Counted from the stretch's first letter, positions 37,527 through 49,470 are shown. The stretch is DNA of 64,000 nucleotides from Eucalyptus grandis (GCF_016545825.1 NC_052614.1:37480072-37544071), one strand, 5' to 3'. Numbers and translations: made by a program. The notes: generated by a model not told the origin, from the sequence alone.

Positions 37527-40500
37527 TATGACATTGTGAAAATTCCACCCTGTTTCGATAATATGAAATGGGCTTTTCATCAATGCGCCTATGGCCTTTT
37601 TTTCTAAGGTGATCTATCAGGTGAAGCCATTAAGGGATATAAACGCGATAAACTTGAGAATTCGATGAGAAATCGACTACTCGACCGTGATAATTGGCAA
37701 GGGTCAATACGGCACCGTTATAGTGGATTAGTGATCGGATATAGGTCGATTCGATGGAATGGCGTAATTAAATTATGGGTGATTCCACATGGTTGCAAAA
37801 TTTGTATCGAACAACACTAACCTGATTTTCTGTCAATTCTGTACTCAGTGCCCGTAATTGAAACCTTGAGATTTTTACGACAACCGAGAATCACCGACGA
37901 GTTGGAGATGCACAAACATGGATCGAAATTATCGACCATGGGTCAAACACGCTAAAATCTCTAAAATTGCGTCTGGTCAATTTTAACCACAAAATTGAAC
38001 TCCGTTTAAAGAATCGAACGTTTGAGCGTGTCACGATTTATTTTTAGGACCTCGTCTCATCTTTTGAGAAATTCTCATCGAGCTGGGAAATTTTACGGAA
38101 AATCAATTTTGATAAATTGGGAAAAAGAAAGGAAATTCATATGGGTTGATTTAGTGCGATTTTTAGCCACCAAAATAGATTATTTGGTGAGGAATTGGAG
38201 AGAAAACACCCATTGGTTGATGCCTTGACCTTTGAGAGCTGAATTAGAGGAATTTTGGGCTACCAAATTGAAGTAATTTGTGAAGAAATTGTGGAAATTC
38301 GTAGGGGCTGCTCCCTTACAATTTTTGGCCTTCAAATTCAGTTGTTTTGTGAAGGTTTGATGGAAAATCAGCCATTGAAGGTTGCCAAGACTTCAAGGGC
38401 AGAAGACTTTATGGCTTAACTACAGAAGTGCTTGGATATTTTGCATGCAAGGTGGTCTTCACCTTGACCTTCATGGCCCTTGCTCCCCCTCCTTCTTCAC
38501 CATGCAACCAGCCCCCCTCCCTCCAGCAGAACCCTTATGTTTTCTTCTTCTTCCTCAACTACCCTTGCTCTCTATTCCTCCATTTTTCCTCTGTGTTGCT
38601 GCTGCCGCTCACCGCCAGCTAGCTGATCGCCACACGCCCATCTAGTAGCAGCAACAGCGTCCCTCCGGACCGCTCGTCCCCGCGCCGTCTAGTCTAGCGA
38701 CCGCCTGCAACCACTCGATCGCCAGCCCACCAGCTCGCCACCACCTTCGACCCGCGTCGCCATCACTGCCTCTAGCTACCTTAGCTAACCGTCAACCCCT
38801 CACCACTCTAGCAACGCCGTCCCAGGTTTGCCTAAGCCGAACTGCCTCATCCCCGGCCGGTTCAATCCCTTCACAGAGCTGGTTCTTCTAGCCAACCCCT
38901 TCACACTGATTTCAATCTCTTCCGGCCCTCTGTTAGAGACACCATAGGCCCGGGATCTCACCGCCGGCCGGCCGCCGTCACCGTGAACCTGTTATCTCAC
39001 TAATCCGGTGAGTTAGGGGGATTAGTTTAAGGTTAATTAGGATTAAGGGCAATTTAGTTAAAGTAAACTATTAGTTAGTTAGTTTAATTAGTTGAACTAG
39101 ATAGTTAAATTAGTTAGGTGGTTAGTTAGGTTATTTAGTTAGCTTAATTAGATTAATGTAGTTAGTTAGTTAAATTAGTTTAGTTAGTTCAATTAGGTTA
39201 GTTCGGTTAGGTTATTTAATTAAATTAAGTGATTTAGTTTAAATAATTTACAATTTATTTAATTAATTATAATTAGCATAAATTGTGCCGAAATAGCCGG
39301 TTACCAGAATTTTACGCTGATCGTCATTGATGTGTTGATTTGTGAAATTGATTGCTAAATTATAGAATTGAGTGCTTGGTGATGATTTTTCATTATTATT
39401 GCAAAAATATGATTTTATGGTATTTAATTAGAAAAATACCGGATATCAGTTTTTGATGCCAAAAATATTTTAAGTACTAAATAAAATTATGGGATTTTGA
39501 AATGAGGGAATATTTATGGTCCGATTTGATTATGTGACCACGTGCAATTATTTTACCAGGTATTTTTAATATGGAGAAAATTGGCCGAGTACATTATTTG
39601 AAATGGAAGTATTTGAATGCAAAGTACGATATTCTTGGCCAAGCATGAATGTGCGTGTGGTCATTATTGGAACCCGTCCTAATGTGTTCACGTGGGGCGA
39701 TGCCTGATTAAGTTCAAATGCCCTTGGCAACGGATGCTGGTCGCAGTGGAGGCTGGGTCGATGCTCCTTTGGGAATGCTATCTGGATGTAAATGTTGCCG
39801 TACACGATGAAGTGAGATGATGCCCAGTTATGCCGGATGACCACCGACTGATTAGTTGGCCGTAGCCATTGGGTCGTAAATAATTGGAACACATTTGAGT
39901 GATTGAGATAGCCGTGCTTGATTATGGGATAAAATTGTGTGGCATGGAATGTAACATGACATAATGGTTTGGCCTTATAATCAGGACCCCTGTGAATATT
40001 TGATGAATGATATGAAGTGTTCCAATTATTGAATTACGCTTGCTACGTTTATATATGATATATGAGATGTACTAATGTGTAGGGAGGTGCTGAGGCGAGG
40101 TAAGTCCTATATGGTGCATGTTTAGGCTGCCTTTAGGTGAATTCTCATCTTAGTCGGGGTTTAAAGTGTAGATTCACTGAGATTTATCTCACCCTATCGT
40201 GGTTTAAAATTTTACAAGTCCTTAGATGGAGGTTCGACACGTCCATTTTGGGTGGTCATGAGAGGCAGAAACCGAGCGTACCCTTCTCCCTATCCACAAG
40301 AGCACCTGGACCTGTGAGCTTGTGGTGACCACGATCTGGGTCGATAAGGGCCTACCTCACTTGGTACCTCATTACTTCAAAGCATGGTTCCGTAACGGGC
40401 CTAATGGGAATTGGGAGGGTCCTCTAGAAGGTTTTGACAGACTTACCATCGTTACCGAGTATGATGAGGTACTTGACCCCATCGTGGATGTCGATATTTT

Positions 40501-40888
40501 TGAAGATATCGCGGCGAACCTGGGCCCCAAGGCTGAAGGGCCCGGAGTAGAGGTAGTTGATCCTTTAGACTTCGACATCCCAGATGGTGTCGTGGTAGAC
40601 TCAAATCCCGAGTAGGAAGGGTCTGGGGTAGGATTGGCTTAGTAGCTTCTTTTGGATATAGACTTCTGTATATAGACCTTTAAGACTGACTTAGCGTGTG
40701 TATAAAGTTTGTTTTATGAAAAAGGCGTACCATATGTTTTACCATCCCTTTGTTTGATTGTTGTTTGGAGTTTATGAGTTCACTTCCGCATGTGCATAAA
40801 ACAAATGGGTCGGCGACGCGTCCTGGGAACATCGCAATTTAATCAACCGTCGAGGGATGTGTGCGTGCCCGGGGTTCGGGGTGTGACA
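37527..40888 (+). mobile_element. Element B 3' LTR (3362 bp)
   Basis: The segment starts TATGACATTG (TG changed to TA) and ends GGTGTGACA, followed by the target duplication ATTGT. It matches 7342-8767 at its start and 20885-21432 at its end, and it retains the central 1.4 kb that the 5' copy lost. It includes an AT-rich stretch of 'gttagttag' words (39050-39240) and a pyrimidine-rich tract (38530-38590). The 97-codon frame at 40322-40615 has counterparts at the same place in the other LTRs, but all are broken. Confidence 0.9.
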
Positions 40889-40893
40889 ATTGT
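40889..40893. repeat. Target-site duplication ATTGT, right copy (element B)
   Basis: Identical to 7337-7341 and adjacent to the last LTR base. Confidence 0.88.
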
Positions 40894-40925
40894 GCTAGCA
40901 ATTGCTCTCATGTGTGAATGATTTA

Positions 40926-41803
40926 GGGCGCATTTGGTAACATTTCTGTTTAAAAATTATTCCAAGAAACAGAAATAGAAAAAAGTGTTTATGTTCCAGG
41001 GAACAATTTTTGAACAAAAAAAGTGCGTTTGGTAAACTTGTTCCGGGAATAAAAATGAACAGAAACACGTTTGGTAAATTTGTATAATTTTTTTATTTCT
41101 TTTAATTTTTTAATATTTTTATTTAATTTTTGTATTTTCTTTCTTATTTTTCTTATTTTCTTATTTATTTTCCTTATTTTCTTATTTATTTTTCCTTTTT
41201 TCTTTTTTCTTCTATTGGCCGGTTGCCGGCCTCGACCATGGCCAGCGATCGGCTGACGAGGGCCGGCAGCCACGCCCAGCCACGGCGAGGCTCGTCGTCC
41301 CCCGGCGAGGCTCGACCTCGCCGGGCCACCACCAGGCGATGCCTCACCGGCCACTGGGCAAGCTCGGCCTCACCGGATCTGGGTGAGATCGAGCTTGCCC
41401 AGCCCGGCGCGAGGCTCGGCCTCGCTAGGAGCCGGCGACTCTTGCCCTCGCCGGGGCTCGGCGACGCTCCAGCGAGGTTGCCGGCACTCGACGGCGTCAC
41501 CGACCCTCGACGGCCGGTCGCCGGCCATGGCTGAGGCTGGCGACCGGCCAAAGAAAAAAGAAAGAAAAAAGAAGAAGAAAAGAAAAAGAAAAAGAGATAA
41601 GTGTTTCTAAATTTTGTTTAAGAAACAAGAAACAACTTTTTTTTTGTTTCTTGTTTCTATTCCAGATGTGTTTCTGGGAACAAAAAAATAATTTTGGAAC
41701 AAAAACGCACACAAACGTGTTTCTGTTCCTTTTTTGTTCCTAGGAACAAAAAAACAGAAAAAGTGTTCAAAAACAGAAAAAAGAAATGCAAACAAACATA
41801 CCC
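40926..41803. mobile_element. PIF/Harbinger-like MITE (878 bp) with G+C-rich core
   Basis: TTA stands on both sides (40923-40925, 41804-41806). The inverted ends match imperfectly: GGGCGCATTTGGTAACATTTCTG against, read from the right, GGGTATGTTTGTTTGCATTTCTT. AT-rich arms carry repeated 'gttccnggaaca'-type words (40970-41060, 41640-41760). The centre (41216-41550) is very G+C-rich and repeats 'ggcgaggctcg' words. It encodes no transposase, so it would need one from elsewhere. The 121- and 134-codon frames are core read-through. Confidence 0.72.
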
Positions 41804-41879
41804 TTAGTTTATCACGATCAACACTCTCAATAGTTGATTGCCAATTATTGATCATCCAATGATCTGCTCTATGTATTAC

Positions 41880-42480
41880 CTTTTATAGTCAGTGCAGATC
41901 ACATTTAAATCGGCGCATTAACTCTAAACCATTTTAGAATTAATTCACTAGTAACTTCTGACGAACGTAAGTTCTAATACTATTTTAGACACTAATTCAA
42001 GCATTAACTTCTGACTATTACAGAGCATTATTCCAAGCATTTATTTGTAACAAGTATTTATTCAGGGTATTAACTTTGTAACTGTTACAAATATTTAATT
42101 TGACTATTACTACTGAAACTGTTTCAGAACATTAATTGATCATTTAATTTATTCTAAAACCGTTTTAGATCATTAATGTGACTGTTAAGTTCTAAAACCG
42201 CTCGAGAACTTAATATGACCACTAAATCTAAAACCATTTGAGATCTTCAATTTAACCATTAAGTCCAAAACAGTGTCTGATCATTATTTTGGCTATTGAT
42301 TCTGAACTCACTTTAGATCATTAATGATGCGATTAATTCTTAATTCAATTCAGATCATTAACTCAGCTATTAATTCTGAACTCACTTCAAATCATTAATT
42401 CGGTTATTGAATTTGAACACGCTTTGGATTTTTTATTTAGCCGTAAAGTCTGAAACCCACTTCAAATTTTGTAAACTCTA
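41880..42480. repeat. Degenerate minisatellite, unit about 40-48 bp
   Basis: A phrase of the form 'ttctgaactcactttagatcattaattc' plus a short linker recurs roughly a dozen times with heavy drift. Clear copies lie near 42180, 42230, 42300, 42350 and 42395. The period is irregular. Confidence 0.65.
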
Positions 42481-42636
42481 AAGCCCCATTCATCAAAACT
42501 TTTATTTCTAGCTCGACTCAGTCTGATTGGCTCAATTGCAAACACATTTGCAATATTTTCTCTCTTATTCAACCGTCATTCTAATTGGTTATGGTGTGTG
42601 ACATCCTTAGATTCATCACTGAACTGGCAGTAGGAT

Positions 42637-42658
42637 TTGTGCTAACACATTAGCACAA
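42637..42658. other. Perfect hairpin, 9-bp arms and 4-nt loop
   Basis: TTGTGCTAA, then CACA, then TTAGCACAA. A related word, 'ttgtgctagcaattg', lies at B's right flank (40890-40905). The function is unknown. It could mark an old element terminus, but no partner was found. Confidence 0.55.
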
Positions 42659-43626
42659 CCAAAAGAACTGATTGTCCAGATCAATCTCCTGTTCCTCCAA
42701 ATTATGAATGACATCTAACAATATATCATGGCTACCTAGACAATGTGAAATGTTTTCAGAATATAATGAACCTGTCAACTTTGGCAACCATGTAATTTGA
42801 TCATTCTGTCTCACAATATCCCGATCGAACAAAAGCCATGGAACTATTGGTCAAGCCACCAACTCAATCATATGCCCAAATCTAATTGACATACATTTCT
42901 TCGAGATATGGACTATTCATTCTCAATTACAACCCCAATACAATGCCACGATTAGATCGCATAGGACATCAATCTTATATATCCATGTATAATAAGAAGA
43001 CAGATTCCATATTACGCACGCATGTGCCTTCATACGTGAACAAACTATGACCATCAAGCACAAAGATGGTTCGACGAAGCGTCAATATGGGCACTTGTAA
43101 ATCATAGTCATCCAACATACAAGTCAACATTGTGCCTCAGGTCTAAAGATGTTACACCTAACCAAAGCATGGACGATCAGACATTGACCCTAATAAAAAG
43201 CTTCCATGTCGCCCAATCATTCTATCTATATCACCTTCAGTGAACTTGTCCAAGACAAGCACCTATGTTCTAGCTTGGATATCACAATACCCAATGACTT
43301 GTGACTCATCATCCCTTCAAGTTTTCAATACTGAGTGGTGAAGCTTGAGAACACACCGGTCTCAATAGGATCATCAATATCCTCTTAATGATCCATCGGC
43401 CGGGAACTATTTAAAAATTCAGCATAACTATAAACTGTCACACATATTCTTAACACCATAAGAATAGGTTCGGTCGTAGTTGATCTTATAGACTTCATTC
43501 ATACAAATTGGATGATGAATGAAAAAACTTGTTTGCCAGTAAATAATTCCTAACATGTAACTATTACATGGTTGCTTTAGGGCATACAACTAACAACAAC
43601 AACTGCCAAGTGCTGGCGAACTAGCA

Positions 43627-43854
43627 TTAGCCAAGGTGGTGGCCACTAGGGCTATGCCCACCTAGTCCTCCATGGCCGTGATCTCCTCTAGGCTTGCCAC
43701 CATGGCCTCCTCCATGGTCATGTCCATGTCCACCGCCAAGATCACCATGGCCACCACCATGACCACTACTTGGGCCTCCATGACCTCCACCAGGGCCATG
43801 ACCGCGATGGCCACCTCTATGGTCATGTTCATGTCTGTTCCCCCATACCACCAT
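43627..43854 (-). CDS. Gly/His-rich reading frame, possible last exon of a host gene
   Basis: 75 codons rich in Gly and His, with Asp and Pro. Motifs such as HEHDHRGG, GPGGGHGG and GHGHDHGGGHGG repeat irregularly. It ends at TAA followed by ordinary 3' sequence. In the same phase an upstream TAG lies only four codons before the Met. A cag at about 43862 could be a splice acceptor, so this may be a terminal exon rather than a whole gene. The boundary of element E lies at 43876, only 20 bases away. Gly/His-rich plant proteins exist, but I do not recognise this one. The low-complexity composition also allows a chance frame. Confidence 0.35.
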   Translation of the reverse strand: MVVWGNRHEHDHRGGHRGHGPGGGHGGPSSGHGGGHGDLGGGHGHDHGGGHGGKPRGDHGHGGLGGHSPSGHHLG

Positions 43855-44754
43855 AGCCTCTGCCTAGACCACTGTCGTCACGCCCCGATCCTTCAAGCAC
43901 ATGCCCGTCCCTCGGTGGTTGATTAAATTGCGATGTCCTAGGACGTGTCGCCAACTGATTCATTTTTATGCGCATGCGAAAGCGAATAATTAAAGCAGGG
44001 CTGCAATTTTTTGAAAACCAAACCACACCTTTATACATATCAAACATAGTCATATACAATACTAGCCGATATATATACAAGGTCTACAAAAAGGGTAGAC
44101 GGCTACAGATCCTCTAAACATTTGATCCCTCAACAGAAGATTCCGAGGTATCAGGCTCCGGGCACTTTGGGTCTACCACTGCTCCACTAGAAGGGCCTGC
44201 CATGCCTTTTCCAAAAGCAACCTCTAGCACCGACATAGGGATATCAGATTCTGGTAGGAGACATTCTCTTTGTCTGTTTTGTTCATGACGATATCACGAT
44301 CTGTATTGATGGGGTACTATCCGAGATAGACCCACATGAACCCAGACAATGGATTGCATGAGTTCATAGACCTATCCCCTTGGGTCCCCATGAAGCGGAA
44401 TATAAGATACTTGCTCAATGACCTTCTTTCGCTATCGAAAATGCTCGGGAGGTACAACCATCTAAGGACCTGAAAATATTAGCCTACGACGGGGTGAGAC
44501 AACGTCTCAGCAAGTCGACCCCCTAAACCTCGACTAGAAAGGAAATACACCCAAAGGCTACCTAAGCATAAGCATGAGACAAATGACTTACCTTTGCCTC
44601 AGATCCTTCCTGCTAGTGAGTACAATTCATATAATCAGCTAATCACTTCAATTCAATTCACATCAAAAATTGAATCGTCGATTCAATCGACTCCATACCA
44701 TCGATACCATTGATACCATCCACACAATTTGATTAAATCAAACATTGCTCACCG

Positions 44755-44975
44755 TAAGCTGATAAAGTATACTGCTTACTCTAAGTTGACATATCAAGAC
44801 CCTTAGGCTGATATAGTATACTAATGATACTCACTTTAAGCTGATAAATAATATAGCTCACACTAAGTTGGTAAATAATATAGCTCTCTCTAAGTTGATA
44901 AAGTATATTACTCGCGCTAAGCTGACATATCAAGGCCCGTAGGTTGATATAGTATACAGATGGTGCTCACTCTAA
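44755..44975. repeat. Minisatellite in E 3' LTR, unit about 35-60 bp
   Basis: Words such as 'ctaagctgataaagtatactgctcac', 'ctgacatatcaaggcccgtagg' and 'gatatagtatactgatg' alternate (partial words shown). The array continues after the MITE at 45731-45880. The same array lies in the other E LTR at 57410-57476, 58639-58840 and 62427-62540. Confidence 0.8.
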
Positions 44976-45730
44976 GGCTACGTTTGGTCGTCCAGATTTC
45001 TAATCGGGATAGGATTGGATAGGACAACATATGAAATCCTGGGATTTTTTTATATCCTATACATTATTTACAGTATTAAAGTCGGATATATTCACATCAT
45101 ATCATGCACATTTTTTTGATATAAATGCCATGTCATTATAAATGAACGTAAATGCTCATAAACGGAGATGGTGAAAATCTCTCATAACACTATTTTTTAA
45201 TTTATTTTTAATTCATTTTTCCTCTTATTTATATTATTTTCTTTATTATTTCTTTTTTCCCCTTTCATCATTCTTTAATAACATTTTATCAAATAGTAAA
45301 TTCTACTAGCATACCTAAAATACAAAAATACCTAAAATATATAATAAATATAAATACTTAATTTATAGATTGAATGTTTATTATAAGATAGAATTAAAGT
45401 TAAATATATAAATTAAAATAAGATTAATTAAAAATAAATTTCTATTTCTATTTTTATTTTTAATTTCTTAAATTAGATTTCAAATATTATTTATATTGAA
45501 ATATAATTTCAATTTTGTTAATTTAATAAGTTTGATATTCTATAAAAATAACTTTCTATTATGGACATTAGAAATCCTATCCACTTTTATGCCACCTCCC
45601 CCATAGGATAATTTTATCCCGCCTATATCCCCATTATATCCGACTTTATCCTGTCCTGAGCGAGCATCAAACGTAGGATAGGATAAATCATATCCTATCC
45701 CCAATTTTATCTTAACTGCCAAACGCAGCT
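44976..45730. mobile_element. PIF/Harbinger-like MITE (755 bp)
   Basis: TAA stands on both sides (44973-44975, 45731-45733). The inverted ends are GGCTACGTTTGG and, read from the right, AGCTGCGTTTGG. Inner inverted words 'ggataggat' and 'atcctatcc' extend the pairing. The interior is AT-rich with no transposase. It interrupts the minisatellite, and the uninterrupted unit is restored when it is removed. Confidence 0.82.
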
Positions 45731-47639
45731 TAAGCTGATCAAGTATACTGCTCACACTAAGCTAACATATCAAGGCCCGTTGGCTAATATAGGATATTGA
45801 TGATGCTCACTCTAAGATAATAAAGTATACTGCTTACACTAAGCTGACATATCAAGGCCTGTAGGTTGATATAGTATACTATTCTCACCAACTAAGAATT
45901 TCACCAATTTTCCTAATAAAATAATCATGCGTGGGTACACGGTCGACCTTAGCCAAAATACCGGATTTTCCCTTTTGAAAATCCCACTGATTATAATAGT
46001 CCAAAAAAGACATTTTTGGCGTTGTAAACCCACGCCCGGTATTTTCTAATTAAATACTAAAAGTACTCAATTTTTGGATAAATTCCTAAAATTACAAATT
46101 CCACTCAAAACACACAAAATAGCATTCAATTAAATAAACCAATCGTACCATTGCAATCAGCATGAAATTCCGATCACTACCTATCCTGTTCTAATTTTTG
46201 AAAAATAATAATTAATTAAATAATAACCAAAACTAATTAAATAAATACATTTAATTATTGTAAATGCAACTTAGGCTGGAAAAGCCTAATTAAATACCGA
46301 AATGGGCCCGGAAAATTCCTGAACCAATTTAGATAAAAACTACCATCTATCTAGTCACTAATTAAGCCGGTCTAACCACCTAACATGCATAAACGGGTAA
46401 TTAAATTGCTAATCCATTCTAAATAACCACATAATCCCTAATTAACTTAAAATAATCAAATTTTAAGCGTAATTAACTCCCTAATCAAAGTTTAATGAGT
46501 AAACTCACCAGTTTTGAAATCCGATGAGTCCACGATGATGAGGACATGAATGTGGGTAACAAACTTCAAAGTGAGGGCACCAGGCGAGGTCGGGAAAGAG
46601 TCCAAAGCGGGCCAAACAGTACATGGCTTCTTGTTGGGTTTGGATTTTGTATGGTGGGCTGAAAGGGTTGCTTGGATGGCTGTCTTGGGCTGAAACGGTG
46701 AGGGGCAAGCGAACGAGTTGTAGCGGGGTCGAGCCGCCAACGACGGGCAACGGTGATCACGACGGTGAAACCAACTCGGGATGGCAAGGGGTGATGGCTA
46801 GGTTGCGACAAGGCCGTGGGACGGCAAGATGAGCAGGTGAGGCTTGCGGGAGTGTGACGGGTGCGCGAGGACGAATTACTGGTGGTTCGACGGGCGGCAA
46901 GAGGCGTTGACGGTGGAGGGGGAGCTGCTAGCCAGTTCTCTGCAATTCTTAAGCTCTAAAGTGGATGAAAATGGGGAAAGCAAAGCTGTTGGAGAAGAAG
47001 AAGACAACTGCAACAAATGGAGGGTGTGGCATCCCAAAAATAACTCATGGCCATGTGTTTTTATAAGTAGGAGTTTATTGATTTATGATTTCAAGATTTA
47101 TGGCCAAGTGAATAAGAACGATCTGGTATTTATATAAATGAATAATTATTTTGTTGGAAATGCGTCCTATGTCCATGTGAGACCAAAGATTTTATTTGAT
47201 GAGGAAATTATGTTTTTGGCCATGAATTTTATAAGTTGGATTTTATTAAACTATGTTACAAAGTATTATGGCCATTTAAATTTGTAATTTGGTACCTTGT
47301 ATAAGTGGGATTAAGATGGATTACCAAAAATAAATATGGACCATTTAAGTTTGGACCTTAAGCCCAAGTGTGTTGGGCCTAAAGTGGGCCAAGAGGCCCG
47401 GCCCATGGAGCCCATGGGGTAGTCGACGCATGGAATGGGGGCGGGAGGAGCCAAATGGCCTCCTCCAAGTGTCTTCAGCAAGGGAAACACTTGTCTCCTT
47501 CTTGGGAACAAGTGTCCCCCCATGCAAAATGAGGAGTATGCAAAGCAAACACTTGTCTTCCACCATAATCCCACCAGTCCTTTCTCTTTTGCCATCTGTC
47601 CATTTTAAACTTATTGATTAATCAAAAAACAAAGAAAAA

Positions 47640-47750
47640 GGGGGAGGGGGTTTCGTACGAAGGTAGGAGAGACCGAGAGAGAGTTTGAGAGGAAACCAAA
47701 CCAGAGAAAGAGAGGAAGAGAGGAAGAGAGGAAGAGAGGAAGAGGAGATG
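47640..47750. repeat. GA-rich tract in solo LTR F
   Basis: Purine-only runs include four copies of agaggaag at about 47708-47745. It corresponds in position to the CT tract of C on the other strand. Confidence 0.75.
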
Positions 47751-49154
47751 CCGTCGAGCCCGCCTAGTCCCGCCATCGTTCTTGCTGTGTTTTCCTTTGA
47801 TTTGAGGCAAGTGAAGTCCTAAAACCTACCATTTGCGTTGCTGTGTGTATGTGTAGTAGATGGTAAGTCTTGGTTGTGGTAGATGGGATGCGATTTCAGA
47901 GCTTTGAAGAGAGATTCGTTAGTCATGCATGCTGATTTCGGAAAGACCAGTCCGACCGTCCGTGAGTTTGTGTGTTGCATGTGCCTTTTTAGTTGGAATC
48001 TTGCTTCGATTTCTTCATGAAAGTTGTAGAGAACACCTTGAAGAACAACATACTAAAAGTTGAGACAAAACGAACAAGAAATGGTCAGTGAAATGATTTT
48101 TCTTTGGAGAGACTAGATCTGGAATTCGTTGTGCTGACCTTCAGTGGTTCCGTGGTCTGTAAACTTCTTGTGAAAATCTCACTTTGATCTCTTAACAAAA
48201 GTTTTATTATACTTCTTGAGGTAGAACATATAAAAAATTTAGAGGAAATGAACAAAAATAGGTCTGTGAAATCGTTGTCTTTTGAAGAAACTGGATCTGG
48301 GAAAAATGCTGCTCCGACCTAGTATGATTTCGGGATTTTTATAAAATCATAAAATTAACATTTGATCATGTGTCCTTAATGAAAGTTGTAGGTAATATTC
48401 TGAGGAACAACATACTGAAATTTCAGAGTAAATGGACCAGTAATGACCAAGGAAACGATTTTGTCTTTAACACGGGTAGATCTGGAAAACGATACCGAGA
48501 ATAAGAAAAGTAAATCGATGTTATCTTTTAATCCAGAACGAATTAGACTATTATTTCTTCATGAAACTTGTACCTCTAGGTCTTAAATATAGTGTGTCAA
48601 AATTTCAGAATTTTTTGAGTTTATTTAAGGGTTTAATCGAAATTTTTTTCAAAACTGTGCATGGATGATGTTAAAACCCTTTTTCGGTGATGCATGGACC
48701 TGTACGTATTCTGTGAAGCCTTGTTTGATATGGTGTTCTGCACGAAATGTGTTTTCTTAGATCTTATGTGCAATGTGTTAAATTTTCAGAATTAATTTTC
48801 ATCGTTTACTAATATTCCAGAATTTTTCATAAACAGCACGCATTCTGTTTAAGCTGAAAAACTGTTCTATTTACGGGTTATTGATTTGCTAGATAAATTG
48901 TGATATCTTGGATTATCATTCGTGCAATGATGTGGTGACATTCATGCATATCATATGACATCAAAATATTTATGGATTTTCATGAATTCAATGAAGTTTC
49001 TCAAAACCATTGCATCAAATAATATTTTTCCCAATGCATATTATATGATTTCAAAAAGGCTGATTCCAATCATTGGCATTATTGCATCAAATGCCATGTT
49101 GAAATTGAGATACATGTATAAATGTAAATTGGGATAGTAACAAGACCGTCGGAG

Positions 49155-49470
49155 GTGTGAGCCAACAATGCCCTGGGAGTATCAGGATGCCCGAAATGTG
49201 GGGGTGCCGAGATGCCCGGTTGTATTACGATACATGCCCGGATGTCCTTGAGAGTTTCGAGATGCCCGGTGGTATACGGTACATAATTCTAGGGGGAATG
49301 CCTGGTGGTATGGCGGTACGTAATTCCGAAAGCCCTGGAGGTGTGTGCCCAGGGGGATTCTTCGTGATGCTAGTTGGGATGCGAGATGCCCGGAATGTGG
49401 GGGTGCCGAATGCCTGGTTGTATTTTGAATACATACCCGGAGGTTCCTTGCGATGCTTGGTTGGATGTGA
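49155..49470. repeat. 'GATGCCCGG' G+C-rich module in F
   Basis: Two main copies of 'gatgcccggaatgtgggggtgccga' (first bases) begin near 49189 and 49384, about 195 bp apart. Shorter 'gatgcccggtggtat' variants lie between. It is the reverse-complement equivalent of the C module. Confidence 0.78.

Larger units (their letters stand above)
7342..40888 (+). mobile_element. Element B: old Ty3/gypsy chromovirus split by elements C and A
   Basis: B is a plus-strand LTR retrotransposon. In order it has a 5' LTR in two pieces (7342-8767, 20885-21432), a primer site, gag in two pieces (21635-22076, 33312-34020), pol (34021-37500), a polypurine tract and a 3' LTR (37527-40888). The outer ends carry the perfect duplication ATTGT. 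Taking out A and C leaves about 10.2 kb. Its coding region holds many stops and frameshifts and cannot be active. It is older than both inserts because both interrupt it. Confidence 0.9.
41804..43600. other. Flank without a recognised gene
   Basis: The first part (41880-42480) is a degenerate repeat. 42490-43560 is unique-looking, moderate in base composition and broken by stops in every frame; the longest frame is 60 codons (42832-42650, minus). I recognise no domain. Its texture, with short open minus-strand runs interrupted by single stops, could be a decayed gene, but I cannot support any product. Confidence 0.5.

Noticed and set aside
40322..40615. 97-codon acidic frame present in several LTRs (also near 20936 and 22351)
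   Set aside because: It recurs because the LTRs are related. The copies contain stops and frameshifts, and no family is recognised, so a small LTR-encoded protein is not supported.
41130..41551. Frames of 121-134 codons on both strands
   Set aside because: They span the G+C core and AT arms of a MITE, overlap each other in opposite directions and show no domain.
6833..42647. Possible Ty1/copia LTR starting TGTTGGTG and ending CTAACA around element B
   Set aside because: No matching second LTR, no target duplication and no copia domains were found. Short termini alone are not enough.
46566..46832. Frames near 46500-46830 and the matching 63150-63670 block
   Set aside because: They lie in the G+C-rich section of E's LTRs. 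The two LTR copies do not conserve one frame.
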